In this document: one piece after another, positions 33,883 to 43,400 of the stretch
How positions within the stretch are numbered: position 1 is the first letter of the stretch
Layout of the letters: every line of letters starts with the position of its first letter
Source of the DNA: Streptomyces sp. NBC_01478
GTDB taxonomy: Bacteria; Actinomycetota; Actinomycetes; Streptomycetales; Streptomycetaceae
Length of the DNA: 64,000 bases
Reading direction: 5' to 3'
NCBI RefSeq assembly: GCF_036227225.1
Contig: NZ_CP109444.1
Location: forward strand, 5,623,501 to 5,687,500
Translations under genes and position numbers: made by a program
The notes under the pieces: generated by a model
Seen by the model: only the letters and a program-made list of their open reading frames with translations
What the model was told of the DNA's origin: nothing
Databases searched by the model: none

Positions 33883-33972
33883 GCCCCCAGCGATTCCCTC
33901 GGCGGGGACGTGACATGCGCCACTTAAGGACTCGATAAGGACTCGAAGTGGCCAGAAAACGTCCCCGCACAC

Positions 33973-34018
33973 AGTGAAGCGGCCCCCACCCGATCTCCCG
34001 GGCAGGGGCCGCTTCACT
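33973..34018 (-). terminator. Terminator of the DEAD-box helicase gene
   Basis: AGTGAAGCGGCCCC and GGGGCCGCTTCACT are perfect 14-bp arms, lying 28 bases downstream of the helicase stop on the minus strand. They can work in both directions. Confidence 0.8.
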
Positions 34019-34046
34019 ACGTCAGCTCACATCAGGTCACATGACC

Positions 34047-36215
34047 TCAGCCGTTGCGCTTCCAACGGGGCTTGTCGTCACGGCGGCCGAAGGTACCGGT
34101 GCCGGTACCCGTGCCGGTCGTGCCGCGGTGGCCGGACGGACGGTCGTGGCCGCCGGCGCGGAAGCCCGGACGGTCGCCCTGGCGGTCACGGTTGAACGGG
34201 CGGTCGCTGCCCCGGTGACCCGTCGCCGGGCGGTCGTCGCGGCGGAAGCCGCCACGGTCACCACCGGAGGGACGGTCGTCGCGCCGGAAACCACCCGAGG
34301 GACGCTCGTCACGACGGTCGAAAGAACGGCCGCCACGGTCGCCGCCCGAGGGACGGTCGTCGCGCCGGAAACCACCCGAGGGACGCTCGTCACGGCGCTC
34401 GAAAGAACGGCCGCCACGGTCGCCGCCGGACGGACGGTCGTCGCGCCGGAAACCACCCGAGGGACGCTCGTCACGACGGTCGAAAGAACGGCCGCCACGG
34501 TCGCCGCCGGACGGACGGTCGTCGCGCCGGAAACCACCGGACGGACGGTCGTCGCGACGCTCGAAGGAACGGCCACCGCGGTCGCCGCCACGGTCGTTGC
34601 CACCGCGGTCGTCCCGACGGAACCCGCCCGACGGACGGTCGTCACGACGGTCACGACGCTCGTAGTTGCCCCGCTCGTCACGCTGCTGACGCGGACGGTC
34701 GTACGACGACTCCTCGCGCACCGGCGACTCGGCGACCGGCTGCTCGGCAGCGGCGGCCTCCACCACGGCGGCGGCCTCGGCGACCGCGGCCTCCGGGTCC
34801 TCGCCCCGCTCGCGCGCGGCACGGGCGATCAGCCGGTCGGACTCCTCACGCAGCTCGGACGCGCGGCGCGTGGCCCGCTCCAGCTCCTTGGTGAGCTGGA
34901 CGACCTCGCGCTCGGCCTGCTGCGCGGCGTCGCCCGCCGACTGGGCCTGGACCTCGGTCATCGAACGGGCGCCGGTGATCTCGGCGACCTCGGGCTCGAA
35001 GGCCGTACCGGAGTTGATGATGTGACGCCCGGCGTCGACGCCCGCGTCCTCCATCAGCCGGAAGATCTGGCGGCGCTGGTGCGGGAGGGAGAGGGAGACG
35101 ACGGTGCCCGTACGACCGGCACGCGCGGTGCGGCCCGCGCGGTGCAGGTAGTCCTTGTGGTCGCCGGCCGGGTCCACGTTCAGGACCAGGTCGATGCCGT
35201 CGACGTGGATACCGCGGGCGGCGACGTCGGTCGCGACGAGCGCGTTGACGTAACCCTCCTTGAAGTCCGCCAGCGTCCGCGTACGGGCGCCCTGCGTCAT
35301 GCCGCCGTGCAGCGCGTCGGCCTTCACACCGGCGTCGCGCAACTGCTCGGCGATACGGTCGGCGCCGAGCTGGGTGCGGACGAAGATGATCGTGCGGCCC
35401 TTGCGGGAGGCGATCGCGGCGGTGACCGGCGCCTTGTCCTTGGGCTTCACGATGAGGATGTGGTGGGACATCGTCGTGACGTTGCCCTGCGCGCTGTCGA
35501 CCTCGTGCGTGACCTCGTCGGTCAGGTAGCGCTTGACCAGCGTGGAGATCTCGTTCTCCATCGTCGCCGAGAACAGCATGCGCTGACCGCCGGCCGGGAT
35601 CTGGTCGAGCAGCTCGGTGACCTCGGGCAGGAAGCCCAGGTCGGACATCTGGTCGGCCTCGTCGAGGACCGCGATGCTCACGTCCTCGAGGGAGCAGGCG
35701 CCGCGGTTGATGATGTCGCGGAGGCGGCCGGGAGTGGCGACCAGCACATCGACGCCGCGCTCCAGGGCGTAGATCTGGTTGCCCATCGACGTACCGCCGC
35801 AGACGACCTTCATCTTCAGGCCGAGGACGTCGCCGTAGGGCTGGAGCGCGTCGGCGACCTGCATCGCCAGCTCGCGGGTCGGGGTGAGGATGATGCCCCG
35901 CGGGCGCTTCTTCTGGGTGTGACCGCCGGACAGCGTCGCCAGCAGCGGCAGACCGAACGAGAGGGTCTTGCCGGAGCCGGTACGGCCGCGGCCGAGGATG
36001 TCCTTGCCGGCCAGGGCGTCCGGGATGGTCGCCGCCTGGATCGGGAAGGGGGCTGTCACACCGTTCTGCGCGAGCTTGCGCACGATGCCCTCGGGGAGAC
36101 CGAGGGACGCGAAGGTGACCTCGGGGGCCGCCTCGGTGGTGGCCTCTACGGCCGTCTCGTCGCCCTCGTTCTCGTTCTCGGGCATGACGATGTGATCAGT
36201 ACTGGAAATGGACAT
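34047..36215 (-). CDS. DEAD-box ATP-dependent RNA helicase with Arg/Gly/Asp repeat tail
   Basis: 722 aa from the ATG at 36215, with GGAAGG upstream. The helicase core (about 30-390) has the Q motif, Walker A GRGRTGSGKT, PTRELAMQ, DEAD in VLDEADQMSDLG, SATM, and the C-terminal HRAGRTARAG. A charged helical segment follows (400-500), then a tail of about 220 residues rich in RDDRPSGG and DRGGRSF. Four nearly identical 27-residue units lie within the tail. It should unwind structured mRNA or rRNA, and the tail should bind RNA. The 3' neighbour is a perfect terminator. Confidence 0.93.
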   Translation of the reverse strand: MSISSTDHIVMPENENEGDETAVEATTEAAPEVTFASLGLPEGIVRKLAQNGVTAPFPIQAATIPDALAGKDILGRGRTGSGKTLSFGLPLLATLSGGHTQKKRPRGIILTPTRELAMQVADALQPYGDVLGLKMKVVCGGTSMGNQIYALERGVDVLVATPGRLRDIINRGACSLEDVSIAVLDEADQMSDLGFLPEVTELLDQIPAGGQRMLFSATMENEISTLVKRYLTDEVTHEVDSAQGNVTTMSHHILIVKPKDKAPVTAAIASRKGRTIIFVRTQLGADRIAEQLRDAGVKADALHGGMTQGARTRTLADFKEGYVNALVATDVAARGIHVDGIDLVLNVDPAGDHKDYLHRAGRTARAGRTGTVVSLSLPHQRRQIFRLMEDAGVDAGRHIINSGTAFEPEVAEITGARSMTEVQAQSAGDAAQQAEREVVQLTKELERATRRASELREESDRLIARAARERGEDPEAAVAEAAAVVEAAAAEQPVAESPVREESSYDRPRQQRDERGNYERRDRRDDRPSGGFRRDDRGGNDRGGDRGGRSFERRDDRPSGGFRRDDRPSGGDRGGRSFDRRDERPSGGFRRDDRPSGGDRGGRSFERRDERPSGGFRRDDRPSGGDRGGRSFDRRDERPSGGFRRDDRPSGGDRGGFRRDDRPATGHRGSDRPFNRDRQGDRPGFRAGGHDRPSGHRGTTGTGTGTGTFGRRDDKPRWKRNG
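34253..34580. repeat. 81-bp coding tandem repeat in the helicase tail
   Basis: About four copies of an 81-bp unit encode RSF(E/D)RRD(D/E)RPSGGF, then RRDDRPSGGDRGG. Copies differ mainly at two codons (Glu/Asp). Copy number could vary between strains. Confidence 0.75.
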
Positions 36216-36435
36216 GCGAATGCGAAACCTTCCGGAGTATCCGTCGGCACGCGCCCGTCAACTCCGTGATTCGCTATCGACCGCCTCAATGCGGTCCGCC
36301 ACGGCAAGGGAGAGTACGCGCCACACGGCGCGCTCTACAGTGGCGCCGGGCAATGGGATCAAACGATCTACCACCTTACGCACCTACCACCCCCCAACGC
36401 AAACCAGCCTTCATTGACCTGCGTCACACCCGCCG

Positions 36436-36951
36436 CTACGCCGGAGAGCCGGCCGCCGGCGCCGGCTCACGGTCCACGAGCTGCGGTACGGGGTCCTCGT
36501 GGGCCGACGACGAGGGCTCCGCGACCGTCGGAGCGGCGGACGACGGCTGCGCGGACGGCGTCGGGTCCGGGGGCGGCGGCGTCCGCGTCGGGGTCGGCTG
36601 CGGCGCGGCCGTCGTCGGTGCCCCCGGCTTCGCGCTCGTCCCCGGTCTCGGCGGGGCGGAGGCGGACGGGCTCACCGCTCCCGGCGCGGACGGCGAGGCC
36701 GAACCCGAGGCGGACTCCCCGGGCTTGGGCTTGCCGTGCCCGTGCTTCCCGTCCCCCGCCGAACCACCGAACCCGAGCCCGCCCCCCGGCGCCCCCGAAC
36801 CACCGTCCGGTACCTCACCGGCATGCCGCCCGGCGGAGTGCGAGGGCTTGGCACCGCCGCCCGCGTCGTCACCCACACTCATACAGCCGGCGGCAGCGGC
36901 GACGACGGCGACCGCGGCGACCAGACGGACGGGTACGTACATGGGGCGCAC
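36436..36951 (-). CDS. Small proline/serine-rich lipoprotein of unknown function
   Basis: 171 aa from the GTG at 36951, chosen because GGAGGT sits 6 bases upstream; the ATG at 36942 is possible. The lipobox VVAAAAGC after a short hydrophobic signal predicts a lipid-anchored surface protein. The rest is low-complexity Gly/Pro/Ser sequence without a recognised domain. It is convergent with nothing and follows the helicase gene on the same strand. Confidence 0.6.
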   Translation of the reverse strand: MRPMYVPVRLVAAVAVVAAAAGCMSVGDDAGGGAKPSHSAGRHAGEVPDGGSGAPGGGLGFGGSAGDGKHGHGKPKPGESASGSASPSAPGAVSPSASAPPRPGTSAKPGAPTTAAPQPTPTRTPPPPDPTPSAQPSSAAPTVAEPSSSAHEDPVPQLVDREPAPAAGSPA

Positions 36952-37270
36952 GGGGCCACCTCCGAGGGCGAAAAAGGGAGTCCCCCTCTCAACTCCCGCC
37001 GCCCACCGGAAGACACGCACCGCACGGCCCCACCCCGGTTTCCGACCCGGAGACGACCGGTTCCCGACCTGTTCCCGTCCCCACACAGGCCGAGAATCGC
37101 CGCTACGGCATCCGCCACAACCCCCACTCCCCTTCAACTCATCTAATCTCCCCTCAAATCACCCCAACTCCCCTTCCCCAGAACCGACTTCGGGGACATA
37201 CCGAACAAGCCCGCTCTGCCGCCTCCGCGCCCACCGCCCCGAACCGGCGTTCGTCCCGGACAATGGGCAT

Positions 37271-37621
37271 GTGCTGGAAATGACACGCGAGGCATTCGAA
37301 GAGCTGGTGAGCGAGGCCCTGGACCGGATCCCGCCGGAGCTGACGCGGGTCATGGACAACGTGGCCGTCTTCGTCGAGGACGAACCCGACCCCGCCGACC
37401 CCGAACTCCTCGGCCTCTACGAAGGAACACCCCTCACCGAACGCGGCGAGTGGTACGCCGGCGTCCTCCCCGACCGGATCTCCATCTACATGGGCCCGAC
37501 CCTGCGCTACTGCGCCACCACCGAGGAAGTCGTCCACGAGGTCGCCGTCACCGTCGTCCACGAAGTCGCCCACCACTTCGGCATCGACGACGAACGCCTG
37601 CACGAACTCGGCTGGGGCTGA
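37271..37621 (+). CDS. Small zincin-like metallopeptidase (MMP-like domain)
   Basis: 116 aa from the GTG at 37271; an ATG at 37280 is an alternative. The protein is one domain, with FEELVSEALDRIPPELTRVM near the start and the zinc motif HEVAHHFGID (HExxH) followed by DERLHELGWG. This is the short zincin family common in actinobacteria. The cellular substrate is not known. A structured repeat starts about 60 bases after the stop. Confidence 0.88.
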   Translation: MLEMTREAFEELVSEALDRIPPELTRVMDNVAVFVEDEPDPADPELLGLYEGTPLTERGEWYAGVLPDRISIYMGPTLRYCATTEEVVHEVAVTVVHEVAHHFGIDDERLHELGWG

Positions 37622-37921
37622 CCCGCACCGCACCCGCCCCCGCAGCCCTCGCCCCGGGGCCCCCTTCCCGCCGCCGACCCTGTCCTGTCTGGAAGCTGGG
37701 GTCTTTCCTAACCGGTCAAAGCCCGTGAAGGTGGTTAGTTTTACCCCCAGCCTCCAGCACCCCCCACCCCATTCCTGCGGCTCGCGCCACACACCCGCCC
37801 CTACCTGCCTTCCAGCGGCCACCCCCGCACACCAGGCCCCGGCCCCGCGCATCCCTCCCCCACGCCCCACTCCCGCGCCCCGCCCCGCATACCTGCCCCC
37901 ACCCCTGGGCATACGGGACCA
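37622..37921. other. Intergenic region holding a structured repeat, then C-rich sequence
   Basis: 300 bases between the zincin and phosphoesterase genes. The left third is the hairpin element (37675-37756). The rest is C-rich with no gene or clear promoter seen. Confidence 0.5.
37675..37756 (+). repeat. Structured repeat (hairpin element), copy A
   Basis: AGCTGGGGT and ACCCCCAGC form an outer stem, with TTCCTAACCGGTCA and GGTGGTTAGTTTT inside (CTAACC/GGTTAG). Copy B lies at 55288-55362 with the same design. The pair GCTGGGG/CCCCAGC here is GCCGGGG/CCCCGGC there, a compensatory change. Confidence 0.75.
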
Positions 37922-39496
37922 ATGGCCCGCGTCCCCGTCGCAGCCCTGAACCGCCTCCGCCGAACCCGGCACGCCCTGATCCGCCGGCACCGCGCCCGCC
38001 GTCCCCGCCCCGTCGTCGAGCTCGTCCCCCAGCCGCACCCCTGGACCCGCGCCCTCGGCCTCGTGATGGTCGTCATCGTCGGGGCCTGGCTCGGTCTGCT
38101 GATCGTCGGCAACGTACGGGCCCAGGTCGGCCCCATGAACACGACCATGACCCTGCGCCCGTCCCTCACCGGCGGCACGAAGATCAACGTGTCCCCGCTC
38201 GGCGCGCTCTCCCTGGACAGCCACCACGCCCCGGTCCGCCTCGACGTCAACGTCGACCAGCTCGACCCGGAACGCTCCCAGGCCCTCGTCGACCACCCAG
38301 AACGCATCTCCGGCCTCCAGGACGAGGTCGCCCGGGACGTCGAACACGGCACCCTCGACCTCGCCGTACGCTCCTGCACCGCCGTGGTCCTCGGCGCCAC
38401 CACCCTCGGCCTCGCGGTCTACCGCCGCCCCCGCCGGGCCCTCGCCGCCGGCGGCCTCGCCCTGACCCTCCTGGCGGCGTCCGGAGCGACGGCGTACGCG
38501 ACCTGGAACCCCAAGTCGATCCTCGAACCGAAATTCTCGGGACTGCTCTCCTCCGCCCCGTCCCTGGTCGGCAACGCGCGCAACATCGTCACCGAATTCG
38601 ACGTCTACCAGAAGGAGTTGGCCCGCCTGGTGACCAACGTGACCAAGCTCTACGACGTCACGTCCACGCTCCCCGCGTACCAGCCGGACCCCGCGACCAT
38701 CCGCGTGCTCCACGTCTCGGACATCCACCTGAACCCCGCGAGCTGGAAGATCATCGCGTCACTGGTGGAGCAGTACGAGGTGAACGTCATCGTCGACACC
38801 GGCGACACCATGGACCACGGCACGACCGCCGAGAACGGCTTCCTCGACCCGATCGCCGACCTGGGCGTCCCGTACGTCTGGGTCAGGGGCAACCACGACT
38901 CCCTCGCCACCCAGCGCTACCTCGAGCACATCAAGAACGTGCACGTCCTGGACGAGGGCCGCGCGGAAACGGTCGCCGGCGTGCGCTTCGCGGGCATCGG
39001 CGACCCCCAGTTCACCCCCGACCGCTCTACCGCCCCGGGCGGCAACGCGGCGGAGGAACTGGCCGGCGACCAGCTCGCCTCCGCCCTCCGCGACCAGCGG
39101 GCCGCCGGCACCCCGGTCGACATCGCCCTGGTCCACGAACCGTCGGCGGCCCGCCAGACCGACGGCGAGGTCCCGCTCGTCCTGGCCGGCCACCTCCACC
39201 ACGAGGGCACCGAGGTCATGAAGCACGGCACCCGCCTCCGTATCGAAGGCTCCACGGGCGGCAGCGGACTGCGCGCGGTCGAGGGCAAGTACCCCGACCC
39301 GATCGAGGCGTCGATCCTCTACATCGACCGAGACACCCACCGCCTCCAGGCCTGGGACGAGATCAAACTCGGCGGCCTGGGCCTGACGACGGCAGAGGTC
39401 AGCCGCCACCTCCCGAAGGAGAACCTGCCGGGCGCGCCACAGTCGCCGAGTCCGTCCCCGAGCCCTTCCCCTTCGGCGTCCCCTTCGGCCCCGTAA
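37922..39496 (+). CDS. Membrane-anchored metallophosphoesterase
   Basis: 524 aa from the ATG at 37922. Two hydrophobic segments (about 40-60 and 150-200) precede a calcineurin-like domain with all the metal motifs: VLHVSDIHLNPASW, VDTGDTMDHG, WVRGNHDSLA and VLAGHLHHEGTEV. The tail ends in a Ser/Pro run (SPSPSPSPSASPSAP). The active site should face outside or lie near the membrane; the substrate is unknown. It ends 80 bases before the tRNA-Glu gene. Confidence 0.88.
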   Translation: MARVPVAALNRLRRTRHALIRRHRARRPRPVVELVPQPHPWTRALGLVMVVIVGAWLGLLIVGNVRAQVGPMNTTMTLRPSLTGGTKINVSPLGALSLDSHHAPVRLDVNVDQLDPERSQALVDHPERISGLQDEVARDVEHGTLDLAVRSCTAVVLGATTLGLAVYRRPRRALAAGGLALTLLAASGATAYATWNPKSILEPKFSGLLSSAPSLVGNARNIVTEFDVYQKELARLVTNVTKLYDVTSTLPAYQPDPATIRVLHVSDIHLNPASWKIIASLVEQYEVNVIVDTGDTMDHGTTAENGFLDPIADLGVPYVWVRGNHDSLATQRYLEHIKNVHVLDEGRAETVAGVRFAGIGDPQFTPDRSTAPGGNAAEELAGDQLASALRDQRAAGTPVDIALVHEPSAARQTDGEVPLVLAGHLHHEGTEVMKHGTRLRIEGSTGGSGLRAVEGKYPDPIEASILYIDRDTHRLQAWDEIKLGGLGLTTAEVSRHLPKENLPGAPQSPSPSPSPSPSASPSAP

Positions 39497-39576
39497 ACCG
39501 TTTTGGCGATACCTCCCGCCATCCCATATGCTTCTCACGTCCCCGACGCGCTGAGAAGCGCCCAGGCGGGCCGATA

Positions 39577-39649
39577 GCCCTCATCGTCTAGCGGCCTAGG
39601 ACGCCGCCCTTTCAAGGCGGTAGCACGGGTTCGAATCCCGTTGGGGGCA
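39577..39649 (+). tRNA. tRNA-Glu (TTC)
   Basis: A 73-nt cloverleaf: acceptor GCCCTCA/TGGGGGC, anticodon arm CCGCC-CTTTCAA-GGCGG, T arm ACGGG-TTCGAAT-CCCGT. First of a three-tRNA cluster. Confidence 0.93.
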
Positions 39650-39698
39650 CGTAACACCGTGTGCGACACTGGCTCCGCCAGTTCGTGCGCAGTAGCTG

Positions 39699-39773
39699 GG
39701 TCCTGTGGAGCAGTTTGGAGTGCTCGCCACCCTGTCAAGGTGGAGGCCGCGGGTTCAAATCCCGTCAGGACCG
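39699..39773 (+). tRNA. tRNA-Asp (GTC), copy 1
   Basis: A 75-nt cloverleaf with GGTCCTG/CAGGACC acceptor and anticodon loop CTGTCAA (GTC). It differs from the second tRNA-Asp at 44579 by one base in the D arm (CAGTTTGG against CAGCTTGG). Confidence 0.93.
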
Positions 39774-39797
39774 CTGAGGTTTCGTGAGGAATCTCGT

Positions 39798-39871
39798 GGC
39801 TGGGTAGCTCAGTTGGTACGAGCGATCGCCTGAAAAGCGATAGGTCGCCGGTTCGATCCCGGCCCCAGCCA
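39798..39871 (+). tRNA. tRNA-Phe (GAA)
   Basis: A 74-nt cloverleaf: acceptor GGCTGGG/CCCAGCC, anticodon arm ATCGC-CTGAAAA-GCGAT, T arm GCCGG-TTCGATC-CCGGC. Confidence 0.93.
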
Positions 39872-39876
39872 CAACC

Positions 39877-39907
39877 AAGGCCTCGATCTTCGGATCGGGG
39901 CCTTTTT
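39877..39907 (+). terminator. Intrinsic terminator of the tRNA cluster
   Basis: AAGGCCTCGATC and GATCGGGGCCTT form a stem with the stable TTCG loop, followed by TTTTT. Confidence 0.9.
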
Positions 39908-39982
39908 GTATGCCTCTCGCGCACCAGGGATACGATCCGGCTCTGTCGGCGCCAGGGTGGCGGAACTGCGGGGGGATCAACC

Positions 39983-40354
39983 ATGAGCCAGGACCAGGCG
40001 AGAGGCATCCGGGACACGGACCTGGAGAAGGTGCGGGCCCGGTACGGGCTGCTCGCGGTGATGCTCAGCAACCTCGGGATCACCGGGGTGGCGATGTTCG
40101 GCGTGTGGCAACTGAACGGCGATCGGGCGGTGATCGTGGGCGTCCTGACCTCGGCGTTCACCGCGATGGCCAGCCTCACGACGGCGTACCTGGGCATCAA
40201 GGCCGTGTCGAACACGGCCCAGTCGATGTCCCAGGACGCGGACCGCAGACGCGAGGACAAAGCGGCGGCGACACCACCGGCGCAGCGCACTTCACAAGAC
40301 GCGAGCGCACCTAACAAGACGCAGCCGACACCATCCAGCCCGTCCGGCGTTTGA
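39983..40354 (+). CDS. Small membrane protein of unknown function
   Basis: 123 aa from the ATG at 39983, with GGGGGG upstream. Two membrane helices (GLLAVMLSNLGITGVAMFGV and AVIVGVLTSAFTAMASLTTA) are followed by a hydrophilic tail. The last residues PSSPSGV and the stop codon are encoded by the start of the family-2 dispersed repeat. This suggests the original end was replaced. It is the only gene between the tRNA cluster and hrpA. Confidence 0.65.
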   Translation: MSQDQARGIRDTDLEKVRARYGLLAVMLSNLGITGVAMFGVWQLNGDRAVIVGVLTSAFTAMASLTTAYLGIKAVSNTAQSMSQDADRRREDKAAATPPAQRTSQDASAPNKTQPTPSSPSGV

Positions 40355-40409
40355 GGACGAGGCCCCTTCAGGGCCGACGCGGGGGTCTGGGGGCGGAGCC
40401 CCCGGGGCG
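40331..40409 (+). repeat. Dispersed Streptomyces repeat (family 2), plus-strand copy 1
   Basis: CCATCCAGCCCGTCCGGCGT, then TTGAGGACGAGGCCCCTTCA, then a GGGGGC hairpin (CTGGGGGCGGAGCCCCCGG). It covers the stop codon of the small membrane protein and may act as its terminator. Confidence 0.85.
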
Positions 40410-40499
40410 TCCACTTTCCCCACCCGCACACCCCCTGCCCAGCCGTCGCGGACAATTCGCTCGCCAGGAATTTCGCCGAGGTGAGATCCTGGACGGCGT

Positions 40500-43400
40500 A
40501 TGTCTACGCACCCCGCCTCCGCATCCGGTACCCCGGACCCCGGCACTCCCGCCGCCCCCGCCCTCGGCGACCTCGCCCCCCGCCTGACCGAGCTGACCCT
40601 GCGCGACGCGCACCGGCTCGGGCGCAGGCTCGAAGGCGCGCGCAAGATCCGTAAGCCGGAGGCCCGCGCCGCCGTGCTCGCCGAGATCGAGGCCGAGGTG
40701 GCCCGCGGCGAGGAGCGGATGGCCGAGCGGCGCCGCCGTATCCCCGCGATCTCGTATCCGGAGCAACTGCCGGTCAGCCAGAAGAAGGCCGACATCGCGG
40801 CCGCGATCCGTGATCACCAGGTGGTGATCGTGGCCGGTGAGACGGGGTCGGGAAAGACCACCCAGATCCCGAAGATCTGTCTCGAACTCGGCCGCGGCGT
40901 CCGCGGCATGATCGGCCACACCCAGCCCCGCCGTATCGCCGCGCGTACGGTCGCCGAGCGGGTCGCCGAGGAGATGGACACTCCGCTCGGGGAGGCCGTC
41001 GGCTGGAAAGTCCGTTTCACCGACCAGGTGAATCAGGAGTCCACCTTCATCAAGCTGATGACGGACGGCATCCTGCTCGCCGAGATCCAGACCGACCGTG
41101 AACTGCGCGCCTACGACACGATCATCATCGACGAGGCCCACGAGCGCTCCCTCAACATCGACTTCCTCCTCGGCTATCTGGCCCAACTGCTGCCCAAGCG
41201 CCCGGACTTGAAGGTCGTCATCACCTCGGCGACCATCGACCCCGAGCGTTTCTCCCGGCACTTCGGCGAGGCCCCGATCATCGAGGTCAGCGGCCGGACG
41301 TATCCGGTGGAGGTCCGCTACCGCCCGCTCCTCGAAGACGACTCCGATGACTCCGACCGCGACCAGATCACCGCGATCTGCGACGCGGTCGAGGAGCTTC
41401 AGGGCGAGGGCAAGGGCGACATCCTGGTCTTCCTGTCCGGCGAGCGCGAGATCCGCGACACGGCGGACGCGCTGACGAAGAAGAACTACCGCTTCACCGA
41501 GGTCCTCCCCCTCTACGCCCGCCTCTCGCACGCCGAGCAGCACCGCGTGTTCCAGCAGCACACGGGCCGAAGGATCGTTCTGGCGACCAACGTCGCCGAG
41601 ACCTCCCTCACCGTCCCGGGCATCAAGTACGTCATCGACCCGGGCTTCGCCCGGATCAGCCGCTACAGCCACCGTACGAAGGTGCAGCGGCTGCCCATCG
41701 AGGCGGTCAGCCAGGCAAGTGCCAATCAGCGCAAGGGTCGTTGTGGCCGTACGTCGGACGGCATCTGCATCCGCCTGTACTCGGAGGAGGACTTCGAGGC
41801 CCGCCCGGAGTTCACGGACGCCGAGATCCTGCGGACGAACCTCGCCTCCGTGATCCTGCAGATGACCGCGGCCGGTCTCGGTGACATCGAGAGGTTCCCG
41901 TTCATCGACCCGCCGGACCACCGCAACATCCGCGACGGCGTCCAACTCCTCCAGGAACTGGGCGCGTTGGACCCGGGCGAGAAGGACCCGCGCCGCCGGC
42001 TCACCCAGACGGGCCGCAAGCTCGCCCAGCTCCCGGTCGACCCACGCCTGGCCCGCATGGTCCTGGAGGCCGACAAGAACGGCTGTGTCCGCGAGGTCAT
42101 GGTGATCGCCGCCGCGCTCTCCATCCAGGACCCGCGCGAACGCCCCGCCGACAAGCAGACGCAGGCCGACCAGCAGCACGCCCGTTTCCGGGACGAGACG
42201 AGCGACTTCCTGGCGTTCCTCAACATGTGGCGGTACATCCGCGAGCAGCAGAAGGAGCGCGGCTCCTCCGCGTTCCGCCGCATGTGCAAGCAGGAGTACC
42301 TGAACTTCCTCCGCATCCGCGAGTGGCAGGACATCTACAGCCAACTCCGCACGGTGGCCAAGCAGATGGGCCTTCAGCTCAGCGAGGACGACGCGGCGGA
42401 CCAGAGCGTGCACCTCTCGCTCCTCGCGGGCCTGCTGTCCCACATCGGCATGAAGGACGTGAAGGACGGCGCGAAGAACGAGTATCTGGGCGCCCGTAGC
42501 GCCAAGTTCGCGATCTTCCCGGGTTCGGCGCTCTTCAAGAAGACCCCGCGTTTCGTCATGTCGGCGGAACTGGTGGAGACGTCACGCCTCTGGGCGCGCG
42601 TCAATGCGAAGATCGAGCCCGAGTGGGTCGAGCCGCTCGCCGGCCATCTCCTCAAGCGGACGTACAGCGAACCGCACTGGGAGAAGGACCAGGCGGCGGT
42701 GATGGCCTTCGAGAAGGTCACGCTCTACGGCGTCCCGATCATCGCCCAGCGCAAGGTGAACTACGGGCGTATCGACCCGGAGGCGAGTCGCGAACTCTTC
42801 ATCCGCAACGCGCTGGTCGAGGGCGACTGGCGCACGCACCACAAGTTCTTCGCCGACAACCGCAAACTCCTCACCGAGGTCGAGGAGTTGGAGCATCGCG
42901 CGCGCCGCCGGGACATCCTGGTCGACGACGAGACGCTCTACGACTTCTACGACCAGCGGGTGCCCGAACACGTCGTGTCCGGCGCCCACTTCGACTCCTG
43001 GTGGAAGCACAAGCGCCATGAGGAGCCCGAACTCCTCGACTTCGAGCGCTCGATGCTCATCAACGAGCGTGCGGGCGACATCAGCAAGGACGACTATCCG
43101 GACTCGTGGCGGCAGGGTCCGCTCAAGTTCCGGGTGACGTACCAGTTCGAGCCGGGGGCGGACGCGGACGGTGTCACGGTCCACATCCCGCTGCACGTCC
43201 TCAACCAGGTCACGGACGAGGGCTTCGACTGGCAGATCCCGGGCCTGCGCGAGGAGGTGGTGACGGAGCTGATCCGTTCCCTCCCGAAGCCGATCCGCCG
43301 CAACTACGTACCGGCCCCGAACTTCGCCCAACGCTTCCTGGCCGCGGCCGTCCCCCTCCAGGAACCCCTCACCACCACCATGGCCCGCGAGTTGAAGCGC

